Source: an uncultured Pseudomonadota bacterium (GTDB lineage: Bacteria; Pseudomonadota; Alphaproteobacteria; UBA9219). Taken from it: a stretch of 58,999 nt of DNA. The stretch is from positions 1 through 58,999 of the forward strand of contig CAIPYM010000032.1 of NCBI GenBank assembly GCA_903869345.1, written 5' to 3'. Below are positions 18,269 to 25,730 of the stretch, one piece after another (position 1 is the first letter of the stretch; each line of letters begins with the position of its first letter). The position numbers and the translations under genes were made by a program. The notes beneath the pieces were generated by a model. It had not been told where the DNA came from, made no database searches, and saw only the letters and a program-made list of their open reading frames with translations.

Positions 18269-18434
18269 AGGTGCACGCTCCCGCCTCATGGCAGGCAGGC
18301 AATCGCTGGTCCCTTGCGGGGGCTCTCGCAAAAGCAGGCTTGGGCGTGGTAGAGGGGCAAAAGAGAGCATAAACTGCATGGCCCCTTGTGTTGGGCCGTT
18401 GTTCGTGCCCCTTTTGGTCCGTTAGGAGACCCCG

Positions 18435-19703
18435 ATGCCAAAATCCTCCCCCCCCGACCGTTGGGCCGTAGGTCCGCGCTTTCGTTCACTCGATGATGCC
18501 GCCAAGCGGTTTGCGGACCCCTTGGATAACGGCACCTACCTGCGCAACGGGCATGCAGGCCTGGAACGTCTGGCGGATCGCATCACGGCTCTCGAGGGCG
18601 GCACGATGGGAGTCGCTGTCTCAACCGGCCAAGCTGCCAACGCGCTTTTGTTCTCAGTCCTTTTAACTTCCGGCGACGCGGTGATCGCCTCGCGCCATGT
18701 GTTCGGCGGCACGTTCGCGTTGCTCAAGTTGCTCGGGACCCAAGGGGTCAAGGTGTTCTGGGCCGATCCCGCTGAGCCCACGACGTTCGAGTCCGCCTTG
18801 CAGGAAGCGGGCGAGTCCGTACGTCTGGTGTTCACCGAGTCGGTCTCCAACCCCGACGGGCGCGTCGCGGACTTGGATGCAATCGCTGCTCTTGCGCACA
18901 AGGCCCGCGTACCGCTTGCCGTGGACAACACACTCGGGTTCGGCGCGTGCCGCCCGATCAAACACGGCGCGGACATCGTGACAGTCTCGCTGACCAAACT
19001 CGTCGCGGCCCAAAACGACGTGATGGGCGGCATGATTGTGGATGCAGGGACCTTCCCGCATTGGCAAGCCCCCCGTTTTCCCGCCCTTTCGTCGCCGCAA
19101 GCGCCAGGGGGCCCCAGCATCGCTGAGGAATTCGGCCCCAAGGCTTTTGCCGTCGCAGCCCGCAAACGCGGCTCGCTTCTTGGTCCGACCCTGGGGCTGC
19201 GCGACGCTGATCTCCTGGTCCGCCGTCTGGCAGGCCTCAAGGCCCGTCTGAGCCGCCAAGAAGCGAACGCCAAGGCGCTTGCAAAGTTTCTCAGCAAGCA
19301 TCCGGCGGTCAAAACCTTACGCGGTGCGGGGCTGGATGCGGACGCCGCGAACACAGCGAGGGCCCAACGCACCATGCCCAAGGCCCGCGTTGGCACGGTG
19401 TTGCTCGTGACGTTGGCGGGAGGCCGCCCGGCCCTCGCCCGGTTCTTTCAGCGACTCAAGGTCATCACCCACCGCGCCAACATCGGCCAAGCGGACACGT
19501 TGGTCATTGAGCCCGCCACCACGACGCACCGCCAATTTGGACCCGAGGAACGCGCCCGCGCAGGAATCGAGGACGGCACCGTGCGCCTGTCGGTCGGCAT
19601 CGAGCCCCTGGCCACACTGATCAAAGACTTGTCGCAGGCACTCGCTGAGCCGACTCCCGCACGTCGCCGCGCCGCCCCCCCGAAAGCTAAAGCGTCGCGC
19701 TGA
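18435..19703 (+). CDS. Cys/Met-metabolism PLP-dependent enzyme (MetY/MetZ-like sulfhydrylase)
   Basis: This 422-residue cytoplasmic enzyme belongs to the cystathionine gamma-synthase/O-acylhomoserine sulfhydrylase family. Visible features are YLRNGHAGLERLADRITALEGG, STGQAAN in the phosphate-binding region, TESVSNPDGRVADLDAIAALAH, VDNTLGFGACRP and the Schiff-base Lys (about K188) in SLTKLVAAQNDVMGG. The likely reaction is sulfhydrylation of O-acetyl- or O-succinylhomoserine in methionine synthesis. The Lys motif departs from the common SATKY form, and the C-terminus ends in a basic Ala/Pro/Lys tail, so exact specificity is uncertain. GGAG precedes the ATG. The deacylase gene follows 18 bases later, suggesting one transcript. 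Confidence 0.85.
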   Translation: MPKSSPPDRWAVGPRFRSLDDAAKRFADPLDNGTYLRNGHAGLERLADRITALEGGTMGVAVSTGQAANALLFSVLLTSGDAVIASRHVFGGTFALLKLLGTQGVKVFWADPAEPTTFESALQEAGESVRLVFTESVSNPDGRVADLDAIAALAHKARVPLAVDNTLGFGACRPIKHGADIVTVSLTKLVAAQNDVMGGMIVDAGTFPHWQAPRFPALSSPQAPGGPSIAEEFGPKAFAVAARKRGSLLGPTLGLRDADLLVRRLAGLKARLSRQEANAKALAKFLSKHPAVKTLRGAGLDADAANTARAQRTMPKARVGTVLLVTLAGGRPALARFFQRLKVITHRANIGQADTLVIEPATTTHRQFGPEERARAGIEDGTVRLSVGIEPLATLIKDLSQALAEPTPARRRAAPPKAKASR

Positions 19704-19721
19704 ACGTTCAAGGAGAGCTCG

Positions 19722-20657
19722 ATGATCCGCTCCTCCCTTTACGTTGCGGAAACCCCTGGGCCACGGGTGTTGATCCTCGGGGCTGTGCACGGGGACGAGA
19801 CATGCGGCACGAAAGCCCTGGAGCGAATCCAAACCCTTTTTGAATCGGGCACCTGGACCCTGATCTGCGGACAGCTCCAGGTGATCCCCGTCTGCAACCC
19901 CGGAGCGTACAAAGCTGGCGTGCGCTACCTGGAGCGAAACCTCAACCGCTACCTTGTGCCGCAGAACGTCCCCACCACGTACGAAGCACGACTCGGGAAC
20001 ATCCTCTGCCCGTGGCTCGCGGCGTGCGATACCCTGCTTGATCTGCATTCTTACGATGTTGTCGGTGGGCCGCCGTTTCTGTTCCTCGAATCGGGCAGCG
20101 CTGCCAACAGGTCGCTCGCGCAGAGCCTCGGGATCACAACCGCTGTTACAGGATGGGCCGATGCGTACGCCGCTTCGGGCCGCGCCAAGCCTTCGAATTC
20201 GGAATCCACCGACGAGTCCACGGGCACGACCGAATACGCACGTAGGTTCGGAGCCCGAGCCTGCACGCTTGAGTGCGGGCACCATGCGGACCCTCACGCG
20301 CCCGAGGTCGCTTTCCGCGCCGCGCGGTCACTGCTGATCGCCGAAGGGCTTCTGCCGCCCGAGGTCGCAGCAAACGATCCGCCGTTGACGCCTGAACCGT
20401 TTCGCTTGGTCCGTGTCACGCGTGTTGTCGATCAAGAAACGCCCCTTGGCGTCTTCGCCAAACCCTGGAACCACCTCGATCCCATTCAGAAGGGCGAAGT
20501 CCTTGCCACACGCGGCGACGGAACGACGATTTGCGCCCCCGAGGACGGGTTTATCATCCTCCCCAAAGCCACCGCTGCTCCAGGGGATGAATGGTTTTAC
20601 GTTGGAATTGAAACCGGACTCACAACCAGGAACGATCCGCTTCACGAAAGAAGCTAG
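19722..20657 (+). CDS. Succinylglutamate desuccinylase/aspartoacylase-family protein
   Basis: This 311-residue zinc-dependent amidohydrolase-like protein has the M14-related AstE/AspA fold. Zinc ligands are suggested by GAVHGDETCG (HxxE near residues 23-26) and DLHSYD (His near residue 109). Two further family landmarks are CNPGAYKAGVRYLERNLNR, which corresponds to the substrate-binding Asn-Arg region, and TLECGHH, a candidate catalytic Glu. An AAGGAG site precedes the ATG. The gene probably shares a transcript with the PLP enzyme upstream. No other arginine-degradation (ast) genes are present, so the substrate is unknown; it may deacylate another N-acyl amino acid. Confidence 0.85.
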   Translation: MIRSSLYVAETPGPRVLILGAVHGDETCGTKALERIQTLFESGTWTLICGQLQVIPVCNPGAYKAGVRYLERNLNRYLVPQNVPTTYEARLGNILCPWLAACDTLLDLHSYDVVGGPPFLFLESGSAANRSLAQSLGITTAVTGWADAYAASGRAKPSNSESTDESTGTTEYARRFGARACTLECGHHADPHAPEVAFRAARSLLIAEGLLPPEVAANDPPLTPEPFRLVRVTRVVDQETPLGVFAKPWNHLDPIQKGEVLATRGDGTTICAPEDGFIILPKATAAPGDEWFYVGIETGLTTRNDPLHERS

Positions 20658-20723
20658 ATAAAAGCCTTCCCAGGAAAGACGCGAAAAGACCTTACTTAAC
20701 AAATCATGAAAAAATGTTTCTGA

Positions 20724-20737
20724 AAGATTAAAATCTT
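20724..20737. promoter_or_regulatory. Inverted repeat abutting the -35 of curlin gene 1
   Basis: AAGATT (20724-20729), two bases, then AATCTT (20732-20737) form a perfect short inverted repeat ending one base before the -35 hexamer at 20739. This is the usual place for an activator or repressor site. Short AT-rich palindromes can also occur by chance. Confidence 0.3.
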
Positions 20738-20738
20738 C

Positions 20739-20767
20739 TTGACTCGGTAGGGAAGAGTTTCTAAAAC
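20739..20767 (+). promoter_or_regulatory. Candidate sigma-70 promoter of curlin gene 1
   Basis: TTGACT (20739-20744), a 17-base spacer and TAAAAC (20762-20767) form a good sigma-70 match about 80 bases before the ATG. It lies in the AT-rich gap after the deacylase gene. Confidence 0.5.
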
Positions 20768-20791
20768 AGGGGGCAGGTGCAGGCGGTCCGT

Positions 20792-20808
20792 CCTCACGAA
20801 AAGTGAGG
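20792..20808 (+). promoter_or_regulatory. 5'-leader hairpin before curlin gene 1
   Basis: CCTCAC, loop GAAAA, GTGAGG form a perfect 6-bp stem between the candidate promoter and the TAAGGAG ribosome binding site. It could stabilise the mRNA or affect translation. No T-run follows, so it is not a simple terminator. Confidence 0.35.
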
Positions 20809-20847
20809 TGGTTCCAGGCCTTGTGACACCCCTAAGGAGTGCGGATT

Positions 20848-23055
20848 ATGTCCTCGAAACATCTTCTTCTCGCCACCAGTGCCTTGGCCCTCGTGTTGAT
20901 GATCGGCGCGGCTTTCGCCGACAGCAACGTGGCCAACGTCAGTCAATCGGGGACAGGGAACAGCATCTCAATTGCACAAGTTGGGAACGCCAACACCGCC
21001 GGGACGAGTATAAGCCCCATCCTCCAGGCGGGCGTTAACGGCGACGCAACCATTGTTCAGGGAACAACGTCCGACAGCAGCAACGGAGCCATCGTGGCCC
21101 TTCAGCAAGGTGGCAGCTTCACCAGCGCCACCATCACCCAAACAGGGACCGGGGCTGTTAACCAAGCGACAGTGACTCAAAATGGTTCTGGAACAGATGT
21201 TGCGCATCAAGAAACTGCGGTTGTTCAGCAAAGCATCGGCGGTGGATATGCCAGCATCACCCAGAGCGGCAGCGCCGATAACGCAACCATCGTTCAGACA
21301 AATATCGGCACAGCTGTTATTCAGCAGAATGCGTCTTCCGGCAACACGGCGGGTGTGACCCAGCATGGTCTCGGCGGTTACGTGGGAGTCACCCAAACGG
21401 GCGCGGGCAACGTAGCGAATTTTCTTGAAACCGCAACGGCTCTTGGCAACACAGCCTCCTTGCTCGACCAATCAGGCACCGGCAACCATGCAGGAGTCAC
21501 ACAAAGTGGCACCGGGGGCCAGGGGCTGACCGTCACACAACATGGCACGAGCAGCACAGCGACGGCGGATCAGGGGGGTACCTCGAATAAGCTGATCATC
21601 ACCCAGACGGCATCCACCGCCCTTTCCGAAGCGACGATCATCCAGACGGGCACGTTAGGCGTTGCCGAAATCACGCAGTCCAGCGTGTCGGACAAGGCCA
21701 GCATCCGGCAGTCCGGGCAGAAAGATCACGCGACCATTGATCAGAGTGCCGCTCGGCAGGAGCTTGACATTGTTCAAAATGGAACGGGACCCCTGGGCAA
21801 CACCCTCAACGTCAGGCAACACAACACCGATGAAAAAGTGTTCCTTTCGCAGAGTGGTGACAACAACACGCTTGACATCACGCAGAACGGGATCGGTGAC
21901 ATTGTCGGCGTCGACGCCTCTCACCCTCTCAGCCAGGCGGGCACCGGCAACGTGTTCACCATCACCCAAGGCACCGCCGGGAACAACAGCGTCACGGGCA
22001 GCCAAACGAGTGGGGGTGGTGTTATCATTTCGAACCAGGTTGGTGAACATGGAACGGCCAACTTTACCCAACGGGGACGGATCAATGATATCACGCTCAC
22101 CCAGAAAGGCGTATCGGACAGCGCGGACGTCGCCCAGATTGGCGTTCGGGATGAGGCCACTATCCTTCAGAATGCCAACAGAGAGACGGTCAACATCGTC
22201 CAAAACGGAATGGGCGCTGGAAACCTGCTTGATGTCACCCAGAACAACACAGATGAACATGTCTTCCTCGCACAAGGTGGCAGCCGGAACCAGCTGAACC
22301 TTACGCAGAACGGAGTCGGTGACATCGTGGGCGTCGATGCCTCTCACCCTCTTAGCCAAGCGGGCACCGGCAACGCGTTCGCCATCACCCAAGGCACCGC
22401 CGGGAACAACAGCGTCACGGGCAGCCAGACCGGAACCAACAACACGCTCTTTGTAAATCAGTGGGGCAGCAGCGGTACGGCTAACGTCGCCCAAAGCGGA
22501 ACGTACAATTATGTCGACCTCTCTCAGGAGGGTGTTGGGGATCACGCAAGCGTGACCCAGAATGGAACAAGCGACTTGGCTCTCTTGTCTCAGAACGCCA
22601 ACAGCGACACCGTCAGCATTGTTCAAAACGGAACAGGCGCTGGAAACGCGCTCTTTATCCTGCAGGGCAACACCGACGAGAGCGCGTTCATTTCCCAGGG
22701 GGGAGAAGGCAACGTCATCAACGTCAAGCAGCACGGAGTCAATGACGTTGTGGGCAGTGCGACCGACCCCCTTACGCAGGCGGGAACCGGCAACCTCTTT
22801 GTGATCGCGCAAGGAAGTGCAAGTGCAGGAAACAACAGCGTCACGGGAAGCCAGACAGGAACCAACGGCAGGATCGACGTGTCCCAGTTGGGTGGAAACG
22901 ATACGGCTGCCTTTAACCAGCAAGGTTCGAACAACGTTGCTTTGCTCACGCAAAACGGCTTCAACGATCACGCGAGCATCACGCAGCTTGGCAACAACGA
23001 TCTTGTGAACGTCGTTCAGAGCGCCAACAACGCTGTCATCGTTATCCAACACTAG
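20848..23055 (+). CDS. Large secreted curlin-repeat protein (paralogue 1)
   Basis: This is a 735-residue exported protein. The signal peptide (HLLLATSALALVLMIGAAFA) has likely cleavage before DSN. The mature part is almost wholly curlin-type repeats of about 20-25 residues, rich in Gln, Asn, Gly, Ser and Thr (pattern xITQxGxxNxxxxxQ, e.g. VSQSGTGNSISIAQVGN). Such repeats form stacked beta-strands in CsgA/CsgB amyloid. A 141-residue super-repeat occurs three times, marked by GDIVGVDASHPLSQAGTGN and NNSVTGSQT, at exact 423-base spacing. The size is several times that of CsgA. The ATG at 20848 is preferred: TAAGGAG lies eight bases upstream, too close for the GTG at 20839. No csgE/F/G or csgD homologue lies nearby. 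Confidence 0.9.
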   Translation: MSSKHLLLATSALALVLMIGAAFADSNVANVSQSGTGNSISIAQVGNANTAGTSISPILQAGVNGDATIVQGTTSDSSNGAIVALQQGGSFTSATITQTGTGAVNQATVTQNGSGTDVAHQETAVVQQSIGGGYASITQSGSADNATIVQTNIGTAVIQQNASSGNTAGVTQHGLGGYVGVTQTGAGNVANFLETATALGNTASLLDQSGTGNHAGVTQSGTGGQGLTVTQHGTSSTATADQGGTSNKLIITQTASTALSEATIIQTGTLGVAEITQSSVSDKASIRQSGQKDHATIDQSAARQELDIVQNGTGPLGNTLNVRQHNTDEKVFLSQSGDNNTLDITQNGIGDIVGVDASHPLSQAGTGNVFTITQGTAGNNSVTGSQTSGGGVIISNQVGEHGTANFTQRGRINDITLTQKGVSDSADVAQIGVRDEATILQNANRETVNIVQNGMGAGNLLDVTQNNTDEHVFLAQGGSRNQLNLTQNGVGDIVGVDASHPLSQAGTGNAFAITQGTAGNNSVTGSQTGTNNTLFVNQWGSSGTANVAQSGTYNYVDLSQEGVGDHASVTQNGTSDLALLSQNANSDTVSIVQNGTGAGNALFILQGNTDESAFISQGGEGNVINVKQHGVNDVVGSATDPLTQAGTGNLFVIAQGSASAGNNSVTGSQTGTNGRIDVSQLGGNDTAAFNQQGSNNVALLTQNGFNDHASITQLGNNDLVNVVQSANNAVIVIQH
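21656..23049 (+). repeat. Three tandem 423-bp modules inside curlin gene 1
   Basis: Equivalent anchors GAC-ATT/ATC/GTT (start of DIVGVD, DIVGVD, DVVGSA) lie at 21898, 22321 and 22744, each 423 bases apart. The upstream anchor around IVQNG lies at 21766, 22192 and 22615, spacings of 426 and 423; the first copy has one extra residue. The third copy is followed by a shorter end. Outer limits are approximate because flanking curlin units also resemble one another. Confidence 0.8.
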
Positions 23056-23216
23056 ACACTGTTCGTAAAGGTGGAGGGGGATGGTGGCGAAGGGGCGATG
23101 AAGCCGAGGAACGCGTTGTCTTTTTTTTCGTAGTGAACGGCCAACCGTCTGTTTTCCTTAATTTTTCCGAAGAACATTTCGATGCGCCGTCGCAAGCGGT
23201 AGATGGTTTTGGGCAT
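23052..23216 (-). pseudogene. IS5-family transposase, C-terminal fragment
   Basis: The minus-strand reading PKTIYRLRRRIEMFFGKIKE followed by NRRLAVHYEKKDNAFLGFIA matches the C-terminal end of IS5-group DDE transposases (RxxIExFFxxLKxxRRIAxRYDK). The Glu in RIEMFF corresponds to the catalytic E. The N-terminal and central catalytic parts are missing: upstream the reading runs into unrelated GC-rich sequence. The fragment ends one codon into the 3' end of the curlin gene, whose stop overlaps it in antisense. Confidence 0.7.
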
Positions 23217-23403
23217 AATGGACAAAGTGTGTGGGTAAAAATTGAGGGCTGAAGGACACGAAGGGTTGCAAGTCAAAGGGGCTGTGGACGGGGCGAGCGG
23301 AGCGGGAGCCCTCACGAGCGGAGCGACGCGAGCCCCCGTTTGCGTGAAACGTTTAGGGGTCCCTGGTTTTCGTGTTTTCATACGGACCGTCGGAGAGAGC
23401 CGA

Positions 23404-23637
23404 TCAGGAATCGGCGAGGAGGAAAGCGATCATTTTGGAACGCCGTGCGGGGCGGAAGCCGCGATGGATTTTGACTGTGTTTTTCCAATGCGCGAAGGAG
23501 CCATCACAGGAATTGGTGGTGGCCGGGACCATAAGGTGAGGGAAGCGTTTGTACGTAAAAAGGAAAGGCAGGTTGGAACGTAGACTGCGCACGGCGCTGC
23601 GCAACGTGCGGTGTTTGAACTGTCCAAGCTCGTTGCG
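23404..23637 (-). pseudogene. DDE-type transposase, C-terminal fragment
   Basis: The minus-strand frame contains LRSAVRSLRSNLPFLFTYKR, PATTNSCDGSFAHWKNTVKI and HRGFRPARRSKMI. This resembles the C-terminus of a bacterial DDE transposase group with the pattern NTTNxxxGxFxxLKxxxRxHxGLxxxRRxKxI. The frame is open further upstream, but there it lies antisense to the IS630 fragment, so the recognisable homology stops near 23637. No start or catalytic Asp residues remain. I am unsure of the IS family name. Confidence 0.5.
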
Positions 23638-23922
23638 TCCTTTCAGAAAATCGGCGTAACGATTCCGAATGGCGTGCAGGCGTGGATTGCGGAAAACGCC
23701 AACAAAATAGCCGTTTTCCACCCGCCGCCGTACACACCCGATCTCAATCCGGATGAGTACTTGAACAACGATCTCAAGAAGAACGTCCACCGTCTGTCGG
23801 GGCTCGCCTCCTCCAAGAAGGAACGGAAATCCAACGTTCTCGCCTACTTGCGGCACATTCCGAAATCCCCCGCCAAGGTCCGATCCTTCTTCCAGGCCAA
23901 GGAAACCAAGTACGCCGCCTAG
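23611..23922 (+). pseudogene. IS630-family transposase, C-terminal fragment
   Basis: The 103-codon frame contains VQAWIAENANKIAVFHPPPY and TPDLNPDEYLNNDLKK, the hallmark of IS630 transposases (FxLPPYSPELNPDExLNxDLK with the catalytic Glu), and ends VRSFFQAKETKYAA, the usual C-terminus. Homology begins around codon 12. The N-terminal helix-turn-helix and the first catalytic Asp residues are missing, so it cannot be active. It lies head-to-head with the minus-strand DDE fragment. Confidence 0.75.
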
Positions 23923-23965
23923 AGAATGTTATCTATTTATGTGCATTTATAGTAAGTCGATAACA

Positions 23966-24010
23966 TCCCAGCAGAGCTGGGAGTTCGAAGTAGAACCACC
24001 AAAGGTGGTT
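23966..24010. repeat. Two adjacent hairpins at an IS200-like end
   Basis: TCCCAGC-AGA-GCTGGGA (23966-23982) and AACCACC-AAA-GGTGGTT (23994-24010) are perfect 7-bp stems with 3-base loops, 11 bases apart, just beyond the 3' end of the tnpA remnant. IS200/IS605 elements carry subterminal hairpins recognised by TnpA, so these may mark the element end. Confidence 0.5.
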
Positions 24011-24094
24011 TGAAAGGATTTGATGACAAAGTATGAGACTTTATGAGACCCCCTGTCTCATCTCAATCTGATCCGCCTTTTTATTGGCAATCTC

Positions 24095-24484
24095 CTAGTT
24101 TCGAATGTAGAGCCTGATCTTTTCCTCATCACGCCCTGCTGTCGTCACAAAAGTGCCTCGTGCCCAGAATGTGCGCTCCGCAAAATTGCGCATCCTCCTC
24201 TCGATGTTCTGCGCAATCCAAATCGAGCTCTTCCCCTTCAGATACCCAATGATTTCCGCTACCGAGTATTTGGAAGGAATCGAAATCAGCATGTGCACAC
24301 ATGGTCCCCCATCAAGTGCCCTTCCGCAATCTCACACTCCTTGCGCCGGGCCAGATCGTGAAAGCCCCCCCCCGATTCCCTTTGATCCTGCCGAACAGAA
24401 CTTTTTCCGGTACTTTGGCGTGAACACCACGTGGTGCTTGCATTCCCATGTGCTGTGATTAAGGTGGTTGATGTCTTGATTCAT
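24095..24484 (-). pseudogene. tnpA: IS200/IS605-family TnpA, frameshifted
   Basis: Read from the ATG at 24484, the sequence begins MNQDINHLNHSTWECKHHVV, the normal start of IS200 TnpA. After YRKK the frame shifts to give LFGRIKGNR and DLARRKECEIAEGHLMGDH. After GDHV a 2-base insertion shifts it again, before HMLISIPSKYSVAEIIGYLK. The HUH-type motif (HVHM) is thus disrupted. The C-terminal region ends GRDEEKIRLYIRN, which includes the region of the catalytic Tyr, and stops slightly early. At least two frameshifts make it inactive. No tnpB is present. Confidence 0.85.
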
Positions 24485-24597
24485 GTATTCGCTCCGTCCT
24501 AGGCGGAGGTTTCGCAGGAATCCATGACGTTCCGAGAGTTTGGCGTATCGAATCGGGACCTGCGCGGTTTTGATTCCCTATTTTTGAGGAGGGCACA

Positions 24598-25497
24598 GTG
24601 TCTCATCCTATCCTGTCCTGGAAATCCCTTGTGCTGACGGTTTTGGTGGCGGCGGGCGTGTCCGCGGGGGTAGTAGGATGGATCGTGCCGCGCGGAGGCG
24701 TGTCCATCCAAGCGAACGGCGTTTTCAAAAGCGTTCTGCCTCGCATTTTGGAAACGGGCGTGATCCGGGCCGGGTACATCGCGTACCCACCGCTTTGCGT
24801 GGTGGATCCGACGACGCATGCCGTGAGCGGGATCTTTGCCGAAGCTCTGGAAAATATTGCCTCCCGAGCGAATCTGAAAGTGGAATGGGTTGAAGAGGCG
24901 GGGTTCAGTTCCATGGTCGAAGGGCTCAACCTGGGGCGGTACGACATCATGCCGTGCGGCGTTTGGGGCACAACGGTGCGCGCGCAGAGGGCCACGCTCA
25001 CGCGGCCTTTTGTTTACAGCAGCATTAAAGCCTGGGCGCGACAGGATGACACGCGCTTTGCCCAAGGTCTTGCGGCGATCAACGATTCCTCGATCACGGT
25101 GGGAGGGCTGGACGGGTCCATGTCCCTTGCAATTGCCAAGATGGATTTTCCGGAAGCGAAGACCATCAGCCTGCCCAATTTGACGTCGGAATCCCAGGTG
25201 CTGTTGGACGTGGTCCATAAGAGGGCCGATGTGACATTTACGGATGCCTACCAAGCGCAACTGTTCGTAAAGCAAAATCCGGGAACGCTGGTTCAGGTTG
25301 GTACAAAACCCGTGCGTGTTTTTCCGAATGTGATGATGGTGCCGATGGGCGATTTTGCTTTTCGGTCTTTTCTGGACGCGGGGATTGAGGAAATCACCAA
25401 CCTGGGGCTTGCCGAGCGTTTGATCCAAAAATACGCGCCCGAGCCAGGGACGTTTTTGTTCCTGAGATCGCCTTACCGGATCGACTCGGATTCCTGA
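24598..25497 (+). CDS. Extracellular solute-binding protein, family 3
   Basis: This 299-residue periplasmic or membrane-anchored binding protein begins with a hydrophobic segment (LVLTVLVAAGVSAGVVGWIV, residues about 11-30). It then shows the bilobal SBP family 3 pattern: VIRAGYIAYPPLCVVDPTTH, GIFAEALENIASRANLKVEW, GLNLGRYDIMPCGVWGTTVRA, TRPFVYSS and DVVHKRADVTFTDAYQAQLF. These proteins usually bind amino acids. A GTG start is preceded by GAGGAGG. No permease or ATPase gene of an ABC transporter follows, so it may act with a distant system or in sensing. It lies directly after the IS cluster. Confidence 0.85.
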   Translation: MSHPILSWKSLVLTVLVAAGVSAGVVGWIVPRGGVSIQANGVFKSVLPRILETGVIRAGYIAYPPLCVVDPTTHAVSGIFAEALENIASRANLKVEWVEEAGFSSMVEGLNLGRYDIMPCGVWGTTVRAQRATLTRPFVYSSIKAWARQDDTRFAQGLAAINDSSITVGGLDGSMSLAIAKMDFPEAKTISLPNLTSESQVLLDVVHKRADVTFTDAYQAQLFVKQNPGTLVQVGTKPVRVFPNVMMVPMGDFAFRSFLDAGIEEITNLGLAERLIQKYAPEPGTFLFLRSPYRIDSDS

Positions 25498-25557
25498 CGC
25501 GGCTTGAGCTCTTTCATACTGTGGCACGGCATGGATTCTCTAGGCTTCCTCTTCATG

Positions 25558-25630
25558 CGTCACCCCGACGGAAGCCGGGGTCCATGTTACTTCTGTCACA
25601 GAAAACGGCCCTGGATTCGCCGGAATGACG
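25558..25630. repeat. Dispersed palindromic repeat, family B, copy 1
   Basis: It begins CGTCACCCCGACGGAAGCCGG and ends CCTGGATTCGCCGGAATGACG, so the ends are inverted repeats. It sits in the gap between the solute-binding protein and gpsA. A related element lies at 35723-35800. Such CGTCAnnCC...GGnnTGACG elements are small non-coding repeats seen in several alphaproteobacteria. Confidence 0.7.
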
Positions 25631-25730
25631 GTAAAGAGAACGGGGCTTCCAGAAAGTCATCTTGTGCCTTGTTGCAGGATAAAAACGACTTTACTTCCAC
25701 CCGCTCCCTTGTTCCTCAGGAGGCCTTTGC

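Larger units (their letters stand above)
23052..24484. mobile_element. Cluster of degraded insertion sequences
   Basis: Immediately after the curlin gene stop come at least four broken transposases on both strands: an IS5-like C-terminus (minus), a second DDE-transposase C-terminus (minus), an IS630 C-terminus (plus) and a frameshifted IS200-type tnpA (minus). None is complete and no clean pair of terminal repeats was identified. The pattern indicates repeated insertion into one tolerant site followed by decay. Confidence 0.8.

Noticed and set aside
18269-18434. SAM-II riboswitch upstream of the sulfhydrylase-like gene
   Set aside because: The conserved SAM-II core and pseudoknot sequence could not be found by eye, although the gene type and lineage made it worth testing.
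20839-20841. GTG as the start of curlin gene 1
   Set aside because: It overlaps the ribosome binding site itself. The ATG at 20848 has correct spacing and starts a normal signal peptide.
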